Assembly: GCA_029551145.1 (NCBI GenBank)
Contig: JAKPGA010000012.1
Coordinates: 124,001 to 188,000, forward strand
From: Thermotogota bacterium
Lineage (GTDB): Bacteria > Thermotogota > Thermotogae > Thermotogales > DSM-5069
Length of the DNA: 64,000 nt
Direction of reading: 5' to 3'
Part shown: one piece after another, positions 11,629 through 20,849 of the stretch
Layout: each line of letters starts with the position of its first letter
Position numbering within the stretch: the first letter of the stretch is position 1
Translations under genes and position numbers: made by a program
The notes under the pieces: model-generated
What the model was told of the DNA's origin: nothing
The model's database searches: none
Seen by the model: the letters and a program-made list of their open reading frames with translations, nothing else

Positions 11629-12494
11629 CCTCTTAGATGATTCTCACAAAGCCTCGATAGTGCGAGTTTGACGAATTCATACGGGTTTGTCGCGTTTTCT
11701 TGTACTGTGTTCATGGCTTGTTCTACGATTTTCCTTACAATATGTTCAGCATGATATCTTGTCCTTCTCTTTCTCCTGCGCTCAATAGTCCCGTCCGCAT
11801 AGAAAGACTCCCAGAGCCTTTCTATTTTTTCTACCACTTCCCGCACTCCATTGTTCGCATGTGTACTCGCTTTGCACAACTGTTGCTCGCTTTTACCCGC
11901 CAGTGCCAAGAAGGCAAGAAGCTGAGAATAAACAGTGTCGCTTTCCGGAAGATCACTCTTGTTGACGACATATAGGTCTGCTATTTCCATAACACCGGCT
12001 TTCAACATCTGAACTTCATCTCCAAAGCCAGGAGACAATACCAACACAGTAACATCTACAAGATGAGAAATCTCTATTTCTGATTGCCCAATGCCAACGG
12101 TCTCAACCAGAACATAATCAAAGCCGCTGACTTCCAACAGTTTGACCACATCAAATATCGCGTCGCATAATCCTCCAAGAGCTCCGCGCGATGCCATGCT
12201 TCTGATGAAGACATTGTCATCGACAAAGTGTTCCCTCATTCTTATACGATCACCTAAGAATGCACCTCTTGTGAAGGGGCTTGATGGGTCGATGGCGACT
12301 ACAGCTACTGACAAATCTCTGGTTCTGATATACCTTATGACTCGATCTATAAGACTACTTTTCCCGACGCCTGGGCTACCGGTGAAACCAATCACCTTTG
12401 ATTGATGCTCGGGAAACTGCTGAAGAATCTGAGGTGCTACCTCAGGATTGTTCTCTATCTGTGTTATCAACTTTGCGAGAGTTTTATGCTCCAC
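11607..12494 (-). CDS. meaB: MeaB/ArgK-type GTPase, chaperone of methylmalonyl-CoA mutase
   Basis: 295 residues of the G3E GTPase group. Walker A is GSPGVGKSS (39-47), with [20 protein letters not shown] and the guanine-specificity motif NKSD (178-181). MeaB proteins load and protect the B12 cofactor of methylmalonyl-CoA mutase, whose subunits are encoded directly upstream, overlapping by 11 bases. The start is GTG 12494 after AAGGAG. The last ten or so codons (ending GGQGGGI) are written antisense across the 3' half of tRNA-Pro, and the stop lies in its T arm. Confidence 0.92.
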   Translation of the reverse strand: MEHKTLAKLITQIENNPEVAPQILQQFPEHQSKVIGFTGSPGVGKSSLIDRVIRYIRTRDLSVAVVAIDPSSPFTRGAFLGDRIRMREHFVDDNVFIRSMASRGALGGLCDAIFDVVKLLEVSGFDYVLVETVGIGQSEIEISHLVDVTVLVLSPGFGDEVQMLKAGVMEIADLYVVNKSDLPESDTVYSQLLAFLALAGKSEQQLCKASTHANNGVREVVEKIERLWESFYADGTIERRRKRRTRYHAEHIVRKIVEQAMNTVQENATNPYEFVKLALSRLCENHLRGGQGGGI

Positions 12495-12900
12495 CTGTTT
12501 TTGTCACTCCTTCTTGCAAGATCGATTTGACCTCTTGAACGATTTCCGATAGCGGTGTACCAGGTCCGAAGACTTTCTTCACTCCTACTTGAAGAAGCTG
12601 AGGTACATCATCTTGTGGGATGATTCCCCCAACAAAAACTGGTACATCTTCTATTCCTTCCTTTTTCAAGAGCTCAATGACCTTCTTCGAGAGCTGTAGA
12701 TGCGCACCTGAAAGTATGGACAATCCTATCAAGTCAACATCCTCTTGCACTGCAGTTCGAACTATCTGCTCAGGTGTCTGCCGAAGACCTGTGTAGATGA
12801 CTTCGAATCCCGCGTCGCGCAAAGCATGTGCTACCACTTTCGCACCGCGATCGTGTCCATCAAGACCGGGTTTAGCAATAAGAATTCTGAAAATCCTCAT
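12484..12900 (-). CDS. methylmalonyl-CoA mutase, B12-binding small subunit
   Basis: 138 residues, a stand-alone cobalamin-binding domain. [10 protein letters not shown] carries His16, the lower axial cobalt ligand in this family, followed by LSILSGAH (60-67) and FVGGIIP (89-95). With the large subunit it interconverts methylmalonyl-CoA and succinyl-CoA. The ATG at 12900 is six bases after GAGGTG; a GTG at 12918 overlapping the upstream stop is possible but would add residues from the ribosome binding site region. Split mutases of this kind are known in archaea and several bacteria. Confidence 0.92.
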   Translation of the reverse strand: MRIFRILIAKPGLDGHDRGAKVVAHALRDAGFEVIYTGLRQTPEQIVRTAVQEDVDLIGLSILSGAHLQLSKKVIELLKKEGIEDVPVFVGGIIPQDDVPQLLQVGVKKVFGPGTPLSEIVQEVKSILQEGVTKTGGA

Positions 12901-12914
12901 TCGTCTCACCTCAC

Positions 12915-14594
12915 TCACAAGATCATGGATTCAGTGTACTCCCCGAAAACCTCTCTCAGAGTATCGGAGATCTCTCCAAGCGTTGCATAGGCGCGTACTG
13001 CATCAAACACGTATGGTACGATGTTCTTACCGTCTTTGGCAGCCTCTTTCAAATCTTTCAACGTACCGCGCACGGCATTGTTGTCTCGTTCGACTTTGAG
13101 TTTTCTAACAGTTGTGATTTGTCTTTCTTCAACCGATGGGTCAACCTTTAGAATGTTCTTCATCTGATGTTCTTGTTTTGTCTGAAAAGCATTCACACCT
13201 ACCACGATTTGCTCTTTTTTCTCGACCGCGACTTGTTGCTCATAAGCACTGTTGTGAATCTCCTTTTGAACATATCCAGTTTCAATTGCTCTAACCATAC
13301 CTCCCAATGAATCTATCTTCTCGATGTATTCCCAAACCTTCTGTTCAATTTCGTTAGTTAAACTTTCAATTGCAAACGAGCCAGCCAGTGGATCAACCGT
13401 ATCCGCAACCCCTGATTCGTATGCAATTATCTGCTGCGTTCTCAGTGCAACCTGAACCGATTCCTCCGTTGGCAGACCCAAAGCCTCATCGAAGGAATTT
13501 GTGTGCAGTGACTGTGTTCCACCGAGCACAGCGGATAAAGCTTGCAACGCGACACGAACGATGTTGTTGAGTGGTTGTTGAGCTGTGAGAGTCGATCCAC
13601 CTGTTTGAGTGTGAAATCTCAACTTGAGAGCTTCTGGGTTCGTTACTTTGAACCTTTCCTTCATGATCTTAGCCCAAATCCTGCGTGCAGCACGAAACTT
13701 TGCAATTTCCTCCAGGAAATTGTTGTGTGCGGCAAAGAAAAACGACAACTGTTTGCCAAAGACATTTGGATCGAGTCCAGACTTTATTGCCGCCTCGACG
13801 TAAGCTATTCCATCGCAAAAGGTGAAAGCAAGTTCTTGGACTGCATCTGCACCAGCCTCACGTATGTGGTAACCGCTGATACTTATCGTATTCCATTTGG
13901 GCATGTTCTTAGAACAGAATTCAAAGATATCGGTTATTATTCTCATCGAAGGTTGTGGTGGAAAGATGTAGGTGCCTCTCGCAATATACTCTTTGAGAAC
14001 ATCATTTTGTATTGTCCCTCTGAGCTCGCTGATTTCAGCGCCTTGTTTTTGAGCCGTAACCGCATACATAGCAAGTAGAATCACAGCCGTTGAATTAATC
14101 GTCATCGATGTGCTGACATCTTTCAAGGGAATACCGTCGAAAAGGATCTCCAGATCTCTCAGAGAATCGACTGCAACACCCACACGACCAACCTCTCCTT
14201 GAGCGAGTGGATGGTCCGAATCATAACCCATTTGAGTTGGCAGATCGAATGCAACAGACAACCCAGTTTGACCCTGCTGCAGGAGGTATTTGAACCTGTT
14301 ATTGGTTTCCTCGGCTGTACCAAAACCAGCATACTGGCGCATGGTCCAGAATCTTCCACGATACATTGTTCTTTGAACTCCTCTTGTGAACGGGTATTCT
14401 CCTGGCATGCCGAGATCCTTCAAATAGTCCATAACTTCAAGGTCCAATGGTGTGTAAACTCTTTTGATTTCTATGCCAGATCTTGTGCTGAACTTTTCAG
14501 ACCTTTCAGGAAACTTTCTCAACTCGGCCTGAAGCTGTTCTTCCCATGTCTTCGCTTTCTCAGACAAATTTCTCAAGAACTCTTTATCGTACAT
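12915..14594 (-). CDS. methylmalonyl-CoA mutase, large (catalytic) subunit
   Basis: 559 residues, covering the TIM-barrel catalytic domain without the B12 domain, which is encoded separately downstream. Clear family segments are [73 protein letters not shown] and [14 protein letters not shown]. The ATG at 14594 follows GGAGGTGGG. No epimerase or carboxylase gene is near, so the metabolic direction cannot be told from this window. It overlaps the upstream radical SAM gene by 11 bases. Confidence 0.95.
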   Translation of the reverse strand: MYDKEFLRNLSEKAKTWEEQLQAELRKFPERSEKFSTRSGIEIKRVYTPLDLEVMDYLKDLGMPGEYPFTRGVQRTMYRGRFWTMRQYAGFGTAEETNNRFKYLLQQGQTGLSVAFDLPTQMGYDSDHPLAQGEVGRVGVAVDSLRDLEILFDGIPLKDVSTSMTINSTAVILLAMYAVTAQKQGAEISELRGTIQNDVLKEYIARGTYIFPPQPSMRIITDIFEFCSKNMPKWNTISISGYHIREAGADAVQELAFTFCDGIAYVEAAIKSGLDPNVFGKQLSFFFAAHNNFLEEIAKFRAARRIWAKIMKERFKVTNPEALKLRFHTQTGGSTLTAQQPLNNIVRVALQALSAVLGGTQSLHTNSFDEALGLPTEESVQVALRTQQIIAYESGVADTVDPLAGSFAIESLTNEIEQKVWEYIEKIDSLGGMVRAIETGYVQKEIHNSAYEQQVAVEKKEQIVVGVNAFQTKQEHQMKNILKVDPSVEERQITTVRKLKVERDNNAVRGTLKDLKEAAKDGKNIVPYVFDAVRAYATLGEISDTLREVFGEYTESMIL

Positions 14595-15381
14595 TACTTC
14601 CCACCTCCTGTGAGATTTGTTTCAGTAAAAGTGCACAACAACCATCAAAATCATTCACAACTCTTCTCACCGGTTTCACAATCACATCTGCTATGCCTTC
14701 GAGTTCATTTTGCAAAGCAGACCTGTAAGAACCTTTTGGCTGCATACATCCCAGAGTAACTATCTTGAAGAGTTTCTTAGCATACTCGAAAAGATCCTTT
14801 ACTTGCCCAATGGTTGGTGGTTTGCAAGATTCGTAAAATGTACCAAAAGTTGGTACAAAGATATTCAGAACAACTGAGGTGAAATACTCACTGAGCATCT
14901 CGATGGATCTGTATTCGTGCGTTATCCTTCCACAGTCTACACCTATTGTCACGTGGGGAACACAAAAAATTCCCATCGATTTCATTACCTCTATCATTCG
15001 AGAACCTTCTACCTCGATTCCATAGATTTTTCTCATAATCTTCGTGTCAGAGAAAAAGTCAAAACTCACAACATCTGCAACTTCTTTGAGTTCAGTCAAA
15101 GGTTTATCTGGGAAGCCGACATGGAAGTTGTATTGCAAGCTATATTTTTCCTTCAAGAATCTCAGTTTTCTCAAAACGGCGTTGCTGAATGGGAGCTTTC
15201 CATTAACATCTAAACCGCCACTGAGTAAAAAAGACTGAATACCTTCTTGTGCATATTTGTCAATTTCCTCAAATCCCCTCATGTGCATCAGATAACGCGC
15301 ACCGCAGTGAGCACAATTTAGTGCGCACCAGCGTCCCGTCAAAGAGATAGGAATCGTCCCTTGTGGGTTCACAAAGATCAA
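14584..15381 (-). CDS. radical SAM protein heading the mutase operon
   Basis: 265 residues. The Cx3Cx2C cluster motif is C19, C23, C26 in CALNCAHC, followed by a barrel-like region with a glycine-rich LLSGGLD segment, so it should bind a 4Fe-4S cluster and S-adenosylmethionine. I do not recognise the subfamily; it has some flavour of biotin/lipoyl-synthase-type enzymes. Further cysteines (CGR near 160, CMQ near 220 and a late CC pair) might bind another cluster or substrate. The start is TTG at 15381 after GTGGTGAT. Overlap with the mutase subunit suggests a linked role, which is not established. Confidence 0.75.
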   Translation of the reverse strand: MIFVNPQGTIPISLTGRWCALNCAHCGARYLMHMRGFEEIDKYAQEGIQSFLLSGGLDVNGKLPFSNAVLRKLRFLKEKYSLQYNFHVGFPDKPLTELKEVADVVSFDFFSDTKIMRKIYGIEVEGSRMIEVMKSMGIFCVPHVTIGVDCGRITHEYRSIEMLSEYFTSVVLNIFVPTFGTFYESCKPPTIGQVKDLFEYAKKLFKIVTLGCMQPKGSYRSALQNELEGIADVIVKPVRRVVNDFDGCCALLLKQISQEVGSNVR

Positions 15382-15446
15382 TCAATCACCACCAGATAAA
15401 TATTATCATTTTCAGTACAAATCATTTCAAAGTGGTGATATCATCT

Positions 15447-17069
15447 ATGCGGTTGGTGATGTCTATCATGAAGGATAACTTCTGTTGGCTTTGCGAGAGA
15501 AACACATTTCCTTGCGCCGTTTTCGAAAACGGTTCCAAATACAAAGTGAACGCCCTTTTTGAACAACTTTCCTCAGATGCGAATCTTCATAGGCAGATAG
15601 TATCACTGGTAAATCAAAGTCAAAACAACCTTGGAGTAGCCTTGAACATGCACATAGATGTATGTAATATATGGCAGAACTTGACAGCCCTTTCGCTTGA
15701 ACAAAATCGGTCTGTGTACACTGTGGTTTTCATAGAGCCGAATCCAAGTCTTGTAAAACACGCCACAACTTTTTTGCAAGCAGCTTCGGTTTCACCAATC
15801 TTGATTGTGGACAAAGGTCTACAGATATTGTTTTGCAATAAAACACAGTTTGGACAACTTGCACATACACATCCCGAGCAGTGGGAAAAGATAAAACAAA
15901 TGATTCAAAAGGCTCTTAGAGAAGGCGCAAATGTTGAAGATTATTTGATCATCAGTGAGAGATCTTATCGACTAACAGTGGTACCTGAATATGACGAGAT
16001 CGTATTGTTTTTTAAAGACATTACCGATCAAAAGACCGCTGAGGAAAGATACGATCAACTGAAGGTTTTCGGATTGCGCTTTTCTTTAATGGAGAGAATG
16101 ATGACCGCCCTAACTCAAGAAACAGTTGATCTTCACAAACTTGGCAAGCTGATCTACGAGGAGGTTAGAAACGTAGTTTCCATTGACACCTTTTACCTCG
16201 CACTGGTTCAAGGAGATTGTATAATTATTGAGTACGGAATGAGTCATGAAAACGAGATCACAGGCATGAAAATCGCCAGAGGATACAGCGGATTTTCAAA
16301 TTATGTAATTGACAAAGGTGAGTTCGTTTACATTCCCAACAGTAAGACAGTTCATCTGAAACCTTATAGGCCAAAGGCAATCACTCCCGGTGAAACGCGG
16401 TATGTATGGAGTTACGTTGGTGTCCCTTTGAAAATCGAAGGCAAAACCGTTGGTGCAGTGAGTTTTCAAAGACGGGGCGCGAATGCCTTTTTGGAGTCTC
16501 ATCTGGCTTTTTTCGAATTCATTGGCAAGCAGATAACGATAGCGATAAAGATTAAAACCCTATTCGATGAGTTGGAAAAACAGCGAATAAGGTACAAGGA
16601 AATTGCGATGAAAGATTCTCTCACGGGCTGTTACACAAGATATTACTTTGCCGAGTATTTCGAACGCTTTAGGGGTATCATAGAAAGAAAAGGTGGACAG
16701 ATTTCCTTTGTGATGATTGATATCAACAATTTCAAGCAAATCAACGACAAATACGGTCATATTGTTGGTGATGTCGTTCTGAGAGAAGTGGGTCAGCTTT
16801 TGCTGAAGAGTGTTAGAACAATGGATCTCGTCGTCAGATTTGGTGGAGATGAGTTCTTGCTGATGCTTCCATACGTTGATATCAAAGGGGTCAATCAGGT
16901 TGTTCATAGGATATCAAAGAAAGTGGCAGAATTGAGAATACCCCAGATCAATGAGGTCGTGACTTTTAGTTTTGGAATATCCCTGTTCGATGGGTCACAG
17001 AGTTTGGAGGAAGTTTTGAAGATTGCCGACGAAAACATGTACAAGATGAAAAAGGGGGCAAGAGTGTGA
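15447..17069 (+). CDS. PAS/GAF/GGDEF diguanylate cyclase
   Basis: 540 residues, no membrane segment. An N-terminal cysteine trio (C13, C16, C23 in CWLCERNTFPC) precedes a PAS-like region (about 115-200), a GAF-like region (about 210-360) and a GGDEF domain with an intact GGDEF active site (466-470) and an inhibitory-site RxxD (457-460) five residues upstream. It should make cyclic di-GMP, with product inhibition. The ATG at 15447 follows GTGGTGAT (15432-15439); ATGs at 15459 and 15468 are alternatives. Its stop overlaps the peptidase start as GTGA. Confidence 0.88.
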   Translation: MRLVMSIMKDNFCWLCERNTFPCAVFENGSKYKVNALFEQLSSDANLHRQIVSLVNQSQNNLGVALNMHIDVCNIWQNLTALSLEQNRSVYTVVFIEPNPSLVKHATTFLQAASVSPILIVDKGLQILFCNKTQFGQLAHTHPEQWEKIKQMIQKALREGANVEDYLIISERSYRLTVVPEYDEIVLFFKDITDQKTAEERYDQLKVFGLRFSLMERMMTALTQETVDLHKLGKLIYEEVRNVVSIDTFYLALVQGDCIIIEYGMSHENEITGMKIARGYSGFSNYVIDKGEFVYIPNSKTVHLKPYRPKAITPGETRYVWSYVGVPLKIEGKTVGAVSFQRRGANAFLESHLAFFEFIGKQITIAIKIKTLFDELEKQRIRYKEIAMKDSLTGCYTRYYFAEYFERFRGIIERKGGQISFVMIDINNFKQINDKYGHIVGDVVLREVGQLLLKSVRTMDLVVRFGGDEFLLMLPYVDIKGVNQVVHRISKKVAELRIPQINEVVTFSFGISLFDGSQSLEEVLKIADENMYKMKKGARV

Positions 17070-17908
17070 AAATTTATGTCTCAGTGGATATGGAAGGTCT
17101 TGCGAGTATATCGACGTGGAGTGAGGTTTCACCCAGGCAGAATAAAGAATCAGTCGAAATACTTTACGATCATCTAAAGGCATTACTTGAGGGACTGTTC
17201 GAAAGTGAACAGGTCGATCACGTTCTGATCTCTGATTCACATGCCAACGGTGACAACATACCATACAAGATAACCGAAGAGTTTGAGAACGTTGAAGTCG
17301 CGCATGGCCCTTTGAGAAAAGATTTCATGATGATAGGCTTGGACCAAAGTTTTGATAGAGTGATCTTCTTAGGTTACCACGCCGGTGTTGGCACAAAGTA
17401 TGGAATAATGGACCACACATACTCCAGTTCTGTCGTTCATAATCTGTGGATAAATGGACAACGCATGAACGAAGCAATCATCAACGCAGCCTTTGCCGGA
17501 TACCATGGAGTTCCGCTCGCGCTCGTAATAGGTGACGATGTGTTGAACAAAGAACTGCAAGGAATGCTGAAAGGCGAATATCTATATGTTGAGACAAAAA
17601 GATCGACAGGAAGGTTTTCCGCAATCATGAGGTCAAAAGCATCGGTGATGAAGGAGATAAAAGAAGCTGCTCGGCAAATAGTACGCATCGATAGAAATCG
17701 ACTACCGCTTGTTAAATTCGCGTCACCTATCGAGATGAGAATAGAATTGAAAGACACATCTTTTGCCGATGCTGTGGAACTTATGCCCAATATAGAAAGG
17801 ATAGATGGAAGAACAGTGGTATTTCGCAATGATGATTATTCTGTTGTTTTCAATACGATCCTTGCCATTGTCCTCTTGGCAAAGGCTGTGAGAGACATAG
17901 GGGGTTGA
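17066..17908 (+). CDS. M55 D-aminopeptidase (DppA-like)
   Basis: 280 residues. Metal and active-site motifs of family M55 are visible: SVDMEG (D8, E10), DSHANG (D57, H59), FLGYHAG and MDHTYSS. DppA-type enzymes form cytoplasmic rings and remove N-terminal D-amino acids, for example from cell-wall peptides. The GTG start at 17066 overlaps the GGDEF stop; AAAGGGGG lies just upstream. The next gene follows after four bases. Confidence 0.88.
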   Translation: MKIYVSVDMEGLASISTWSEVSPRQNKESVEILYDHLKALLEGLFESEQVDHVLISDSHANGDNIPYKITEEFENVEVAHGPLRKDFMMIGLDQSFDRVIFLGYHAGVGTKYGIMDHTYSSSVVHNLWINGQRMNEAIINAAFAGYHGVPLALVIGDDVLNKELQGMLKGEYLYVETKRSTGRFSAIMRSKASVMKEIKEAARQIVRIDRNRLPLVKFASPIEMRIELKDTSFADAVELMPNIERIDGRTVVFRNDDYSVVFNTILAIVLLAKAVRDIGG

Positions 17909-17912
17909 ATCA

Positions 17913-18782
17913 ATGAAATCATTAGCCGAACTTCTCGAACGTGCGAAGTCCTCAAAAACAAAGAATCTGGTCGTTGTTGGCTCTGAAGATGAAGAAGCGG
18001 TTAAAGCTGCTATGTTAGCTGTTGAAAAAGGTGTGGTTGGAAAGGTTTTTCTTGTGGGTAGTAAAAAAACCTGGACAGATTATGATGCAGAGTTCATAGA
18101 AACAAATAACGAACAACAATCAGCAGAAGAGGGTGTCAAAATAGTTTCGTCAGGTCGAGCAGACATACTTTTGAAAGGACTCGTCAAGACCTCGGTACTG
18201 CTCAAAGCAGTACTCAATAAGGATTGGGGACTAAGGGGATCCGGTCTTCTAAGTCACATCGCGGCTGTTGAGGTTCCCGGTCTTGATAGAGTTGTTTTCA
18301 TAACCGACGGTGGAATGGTTATCAGGCCAACACTTGAAGAGAAAGTGGCAATAATAAAGAATGCAGTAGACTTGATGCACAGACTTGGTTATCAAAAACC
18401 AAGGGTGGCACTCATCTGTGCGATCGAAACCGTCAACAAAGATATGCCCGAGACGATTGATGCGTCAGTGATAGCCAAGATGGCCCAGAGAGGTGAATTG
18501 AAAGGCTGTTTTGTCGATGGTCCCCTTGGCTTGGACAACGCCTTGAGCCTTGAGGCAGCGCAGGTGAAGAATGTAAAAAGTGAAGTAGCCGGACAAGCAG
18601 ATCTTTTAGTGGTCCCGGATATTCATTCTGGGAATTTCTTGGGTAAATCTGCCGTGTATTTTGCGCAAGGCAGAATAGCAGGCTTGATTGTTGGAGCCAA
18701 AGCGCCGGTGGTTGTTGTTTCGAGAGCAGATAGTGCGGAATCAAAACTTCTGTCGATAGCCATGGCCGCTTGTGTTGGATGA
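17913..18782 (+). CDS. phosphate butyryltransferase / phosphate acetyltransferase family
   Basis: 289 residues. The family outline is recognisable: DILLKGLVKTS, LSHIAAVEVPG, ITDGGMVIRP, VALICAIETVN, DGPLGLDNALS and VVPDIHSGN. It should transfer an acyl group between CoA and phosphate; the short length and sequence fit phosphate butyryltransferase (Ptb) rather than long Pta. The usual partner, butyrate or acetate kinase, is not adjacent. The ATG at 17913 follows GGGGGTTGA. The next gene resembles a sigma-54 activator, recalling the ptb/BkdR arrangement of Bacillus. Confidence 0.85.
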   Translation: MKSLAELLERAKSSKTKNLVVVGSEDEEAVKAAMLAVEKGVVGKVFLVGSKKTWTDYDAEFIETNNEQQSAEEGVKIVSSGRADILLKGLVKTSVLLKAVLNKDWGLRGSGLLSHIAAVEVPGLDRVVFITDGGMVIRPTLEEKVAIIKNAVDLMHRLGYQKPRVALICAIETVNKDMPETIDASVIAKMAQRGELKGCFVDGPLGLDNALSLEAAQVKNVKSEVAGQADLLVVPDIHSGNFLGKSAVYFAQGRIAGLIVGAKAPVVVVSRADSAESKLLSIAMAACVG

Positions 18783-18795
18783 GGATGGTGGAGTT

Positions 18796-19740
18796 ATGAT
18801 AAGAGTCCTCTTGCCATTAACAGTTGCAAACGAAATAGTGTTACCACTGACAAATGAGAAAATCAATTTGAGCTACTATCAAGATGAAGATGATTACAAG
18901 CAGAAGATCCTCGATGACTTCTGGGATGTTGTGTACGGACCCAAAGTTGAAAAGCAGCCTGAAGCGATTTTTGTCGAAAGTGTACTTGCACTGTCACTGG
19001 CCATAAGATTCGTAGAAACCAAGAAAGCCTTAGAAAAATGCAGAAGGGTTAATGACATAATGCATTCTTACGTAGAGCTTCAAGGAGTAAAGATACTTCC
19101 CACACTCAGACAGTTACAGAGAATGATGAAGAGTAATAATATAACGAAACTGGTGATCGTTGTGGAGAAGGGAGTCAAGACCGAAGCGTATATCGATTTT
19201 CTCTCTGAAGGCAAGTTCATCGAAACTTCGACCGGTAATTATGAAGCAGTAATCGATGGGAAAAAGATTTCAATAATAGAATCTTCTACTCATATGGAAG
19301 AAAATATGAATATAAAAATCCCACCATTGAGAGAAAGAAAGGAAGACATTCCCTACATGATAGATCATTTGCTTTCTTCACTTCACCATCGATACAAGAA
19401 CTTGCCGATACACTTTCCCGATGAGCAGACTCTAAGAATATTCATGTTATATGATTGGCCAGGCAACACCGAGGAATTGATCGAAACAGTTTATGCCTAC
19501 GCATCAGGTAGAGACGATATAGTCAACCGGCTTTTGGCAAGAAACATTTTAGCAACAGATACAGAGCAGATAGATCTCAAAGGATACGTGGATAGCATAA
19601 TCGCCAAAGTTGAAAAACAGTTCATATCTGATACTCTACAAAAGACATCCTGGAACAGAAAGAAGGCTTCTTCGATACTGAAAATGAACTATAAAACCTT
19701 CTGCTACAAAATGAAAAAATACGGGATAAACAGGCATTAA
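18796..19740 (+). CDS. sigma-54-activator-like protein lacking the AAA+ ATPase core
   Basis: 314 residues. The C-terminal half keeps activator features: PPLRERKEDIPYM (176-188), YDWPGNTEEL (219-228, normally WPGNxREL) and a Fis-type helix-turn-helix (about 287-310, RKKASSILKMNYKTFCYKMKK). The part that should hold Walker A, Walker B and the GAFTGA loop is replaced by about 50 residues; only a vague LVIVVEKGVKTE (119-130) stands near the P-loop position. It therefore should not hydrolyse ATP or open sigma-54 promoters. It could still bind DNA as a repressor or competitor. The ATG at 18796 follows GGTGGAG. Confidence 0.75.
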   Translation: MIRVLLPLTVANEIVLPLTNEKINLSYYQDEDDYKQKILDDFWDVVYGPKVEKQPEAIFVESVLALSLAIRFVETKKALEKCRRVNDIMHSYVELQGVKILPTLRQLQRMMKSNNITKLVIVVEKGVKTEAYIDFLSEGKFIETSTGNYEAVIDGKKISIIESSTHMEENMNIKIPPLRERKEDIPYMIDHLLSSLHHRYKNLPIHFPDEQTLRIFMLYDWPGNTEELIETVYAYASGRDDIVNRLLARNILATDTEQIDLKGYVDSIIAKVEKQFISDTLQKTSWNRKKASSILKMNYKTFCYKMKKYGINRH

Positions 19741-20840
19741 GCCTTACCGTCTGCAAAATGGAGCAATTCGGCTTCGATGAAATCATCAAGCTCCCCATCA
19801 AGGACAGCCTCGAAGTTTCCGGTTTCAACACCGGTTCTGTGATCTTTGACCAGCGTGTAAGGCTGCAGAACATAAGACCTTATTTGATTACCCCATGCTA
19901 TTTCTTTGAGTTCACCCTGAATTTCCTCCAGTTGCTCTTTCCTTTTTGAGATTTCCAGCTGGTACAGCTTGGCCTTGAGCATCTTCATTGCTTGAGCCTT
20001 GTTTTGATGCTGGGATCTTTCGCTCTGACACGAAACCACAATTCCAGTAGGGATATGTGTTATCCGTACCGCGGAATCTGTTCGGTTAACATACTGGCCA
20101 CCATGACCAGATGCTCGGAAGGTATCTATCCTCAAATCCTCAGGATTGATTTCTATTTCTATCTCATCCGACACCTCCGGAATTACGTTAACAGAAGCAA
20201 AAGATGTATGACGTCTTTTTGCGGCATCGAATGGTGATATTCTGACAAGTCTGTGCACACCCCGTTCGTGCTTCAGATAACCATAAGCATATTCACCCTT
20301 TACCAAAATCGTTGCACTCTTTACTCCAGCTTCCTCACCAGGCTGAAAGTCAAGCAACTCCACGGTAAAACCTTTTTTCTCTGCCCATCTCATGTACATT
20401 CTGAGCAGCATCTGCGCCCAATCGTGTGATTCAGTTCCACCCGCACCTGGATGTACTGTCAGATAAGCATTACTTGGATCAAGGGGATCATTCAGGATCA
20501 GTTCAAGTTGAAAGCGTCGCAAGTCTCTCTCAACGCTTCTGACCAGTTCTTCAACATTTTCTGCAATTTGTGGATCCTCTTCACTCAATTCAACACCGAC
20601 ATCGATGTCCTCGAAATGTCTTCTGATCTTTTCCATGTCAGCAAGTAGTTCCTTAGAACGTCGAATCCTCTTTGAAAGTTCACTGGCTTTCTTCTGATCT
20701 TTCCAGAGCTCAGGGTCTGAAAGCTTATGTTCCAGTTCCTTTATTTCAGATCCCATCTTTTCAGGATTTATTAGTTTGAGAAAATTATTATACTTTTCCT
20801 TCAATTCATCTATCTTTACACGAGTCTCGTAAGCCAACAT
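19737..20840 (-). CDS. prfB: peptide chain release factor 2
   Basis: 367 residues. The peptidyl-hydrolysis GGQ motif is in ASGHGGQYVNRTD, and the SPF tripeptide that recognises UGA/UAA stop codons is in RISPFDAAK, so this is RF2 rather than RF1. The gene is a single frame from its ATG at 20840: the in-frame UGA with programmed +1 frameshift found in many bacteria is absent. GAGGTGA lies nine bases upstream, inside the end of secA. It ends convergently, overlapping the activator-like gene by four bases. Confidence 0.97.
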   Translation of the reverse strand: MLAYETRVKIDELKEKYNNFLKLINPEKMGSEIKELEHKLSDPELWKDQKKASELSKRIRRSKELLADMEKIRRHFEDIDVGVELSEEDPQIAENVEELVRSVERDLRRFQLELILNDPLDPSNAYLTVHPGAGGTESHDWAQMLLRMYMRWAEKKGFTVELLDFQPGEEAGVKSATILVKGEYAYGYLKHERGVHRLVRISPFDAAKRRHTSFASVNVIPEVSDEIEIEINPEDLRIDTFRASGHGGQYVNRTDSAVRITHIPTGIVVSCQSERSQHQNKAQAMKMLKAKLYQLEISKRKEQLEEIQGELKEIAWGNQIRSYVLQPYTLVKDHRTGVETGNFEAVLDGELDDFIEAELLHFADGKA

Positions 20841-20849
20841 TCCGATGAT

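Noticed and set aside
15385-15439. Inverted repeat ATCACCAC / GTGGTGAT between the radical SAM and GGDEF genes
   Set aside because: The two arms are simply the ribosome binding sites of the divergent genes on opposite strands, so an operator need not be invoked.
20760-20840. Programmed frameshift in prfB
   Set aside because: The reading frame is continuous from the ATG; no early in-frame TGA is present.
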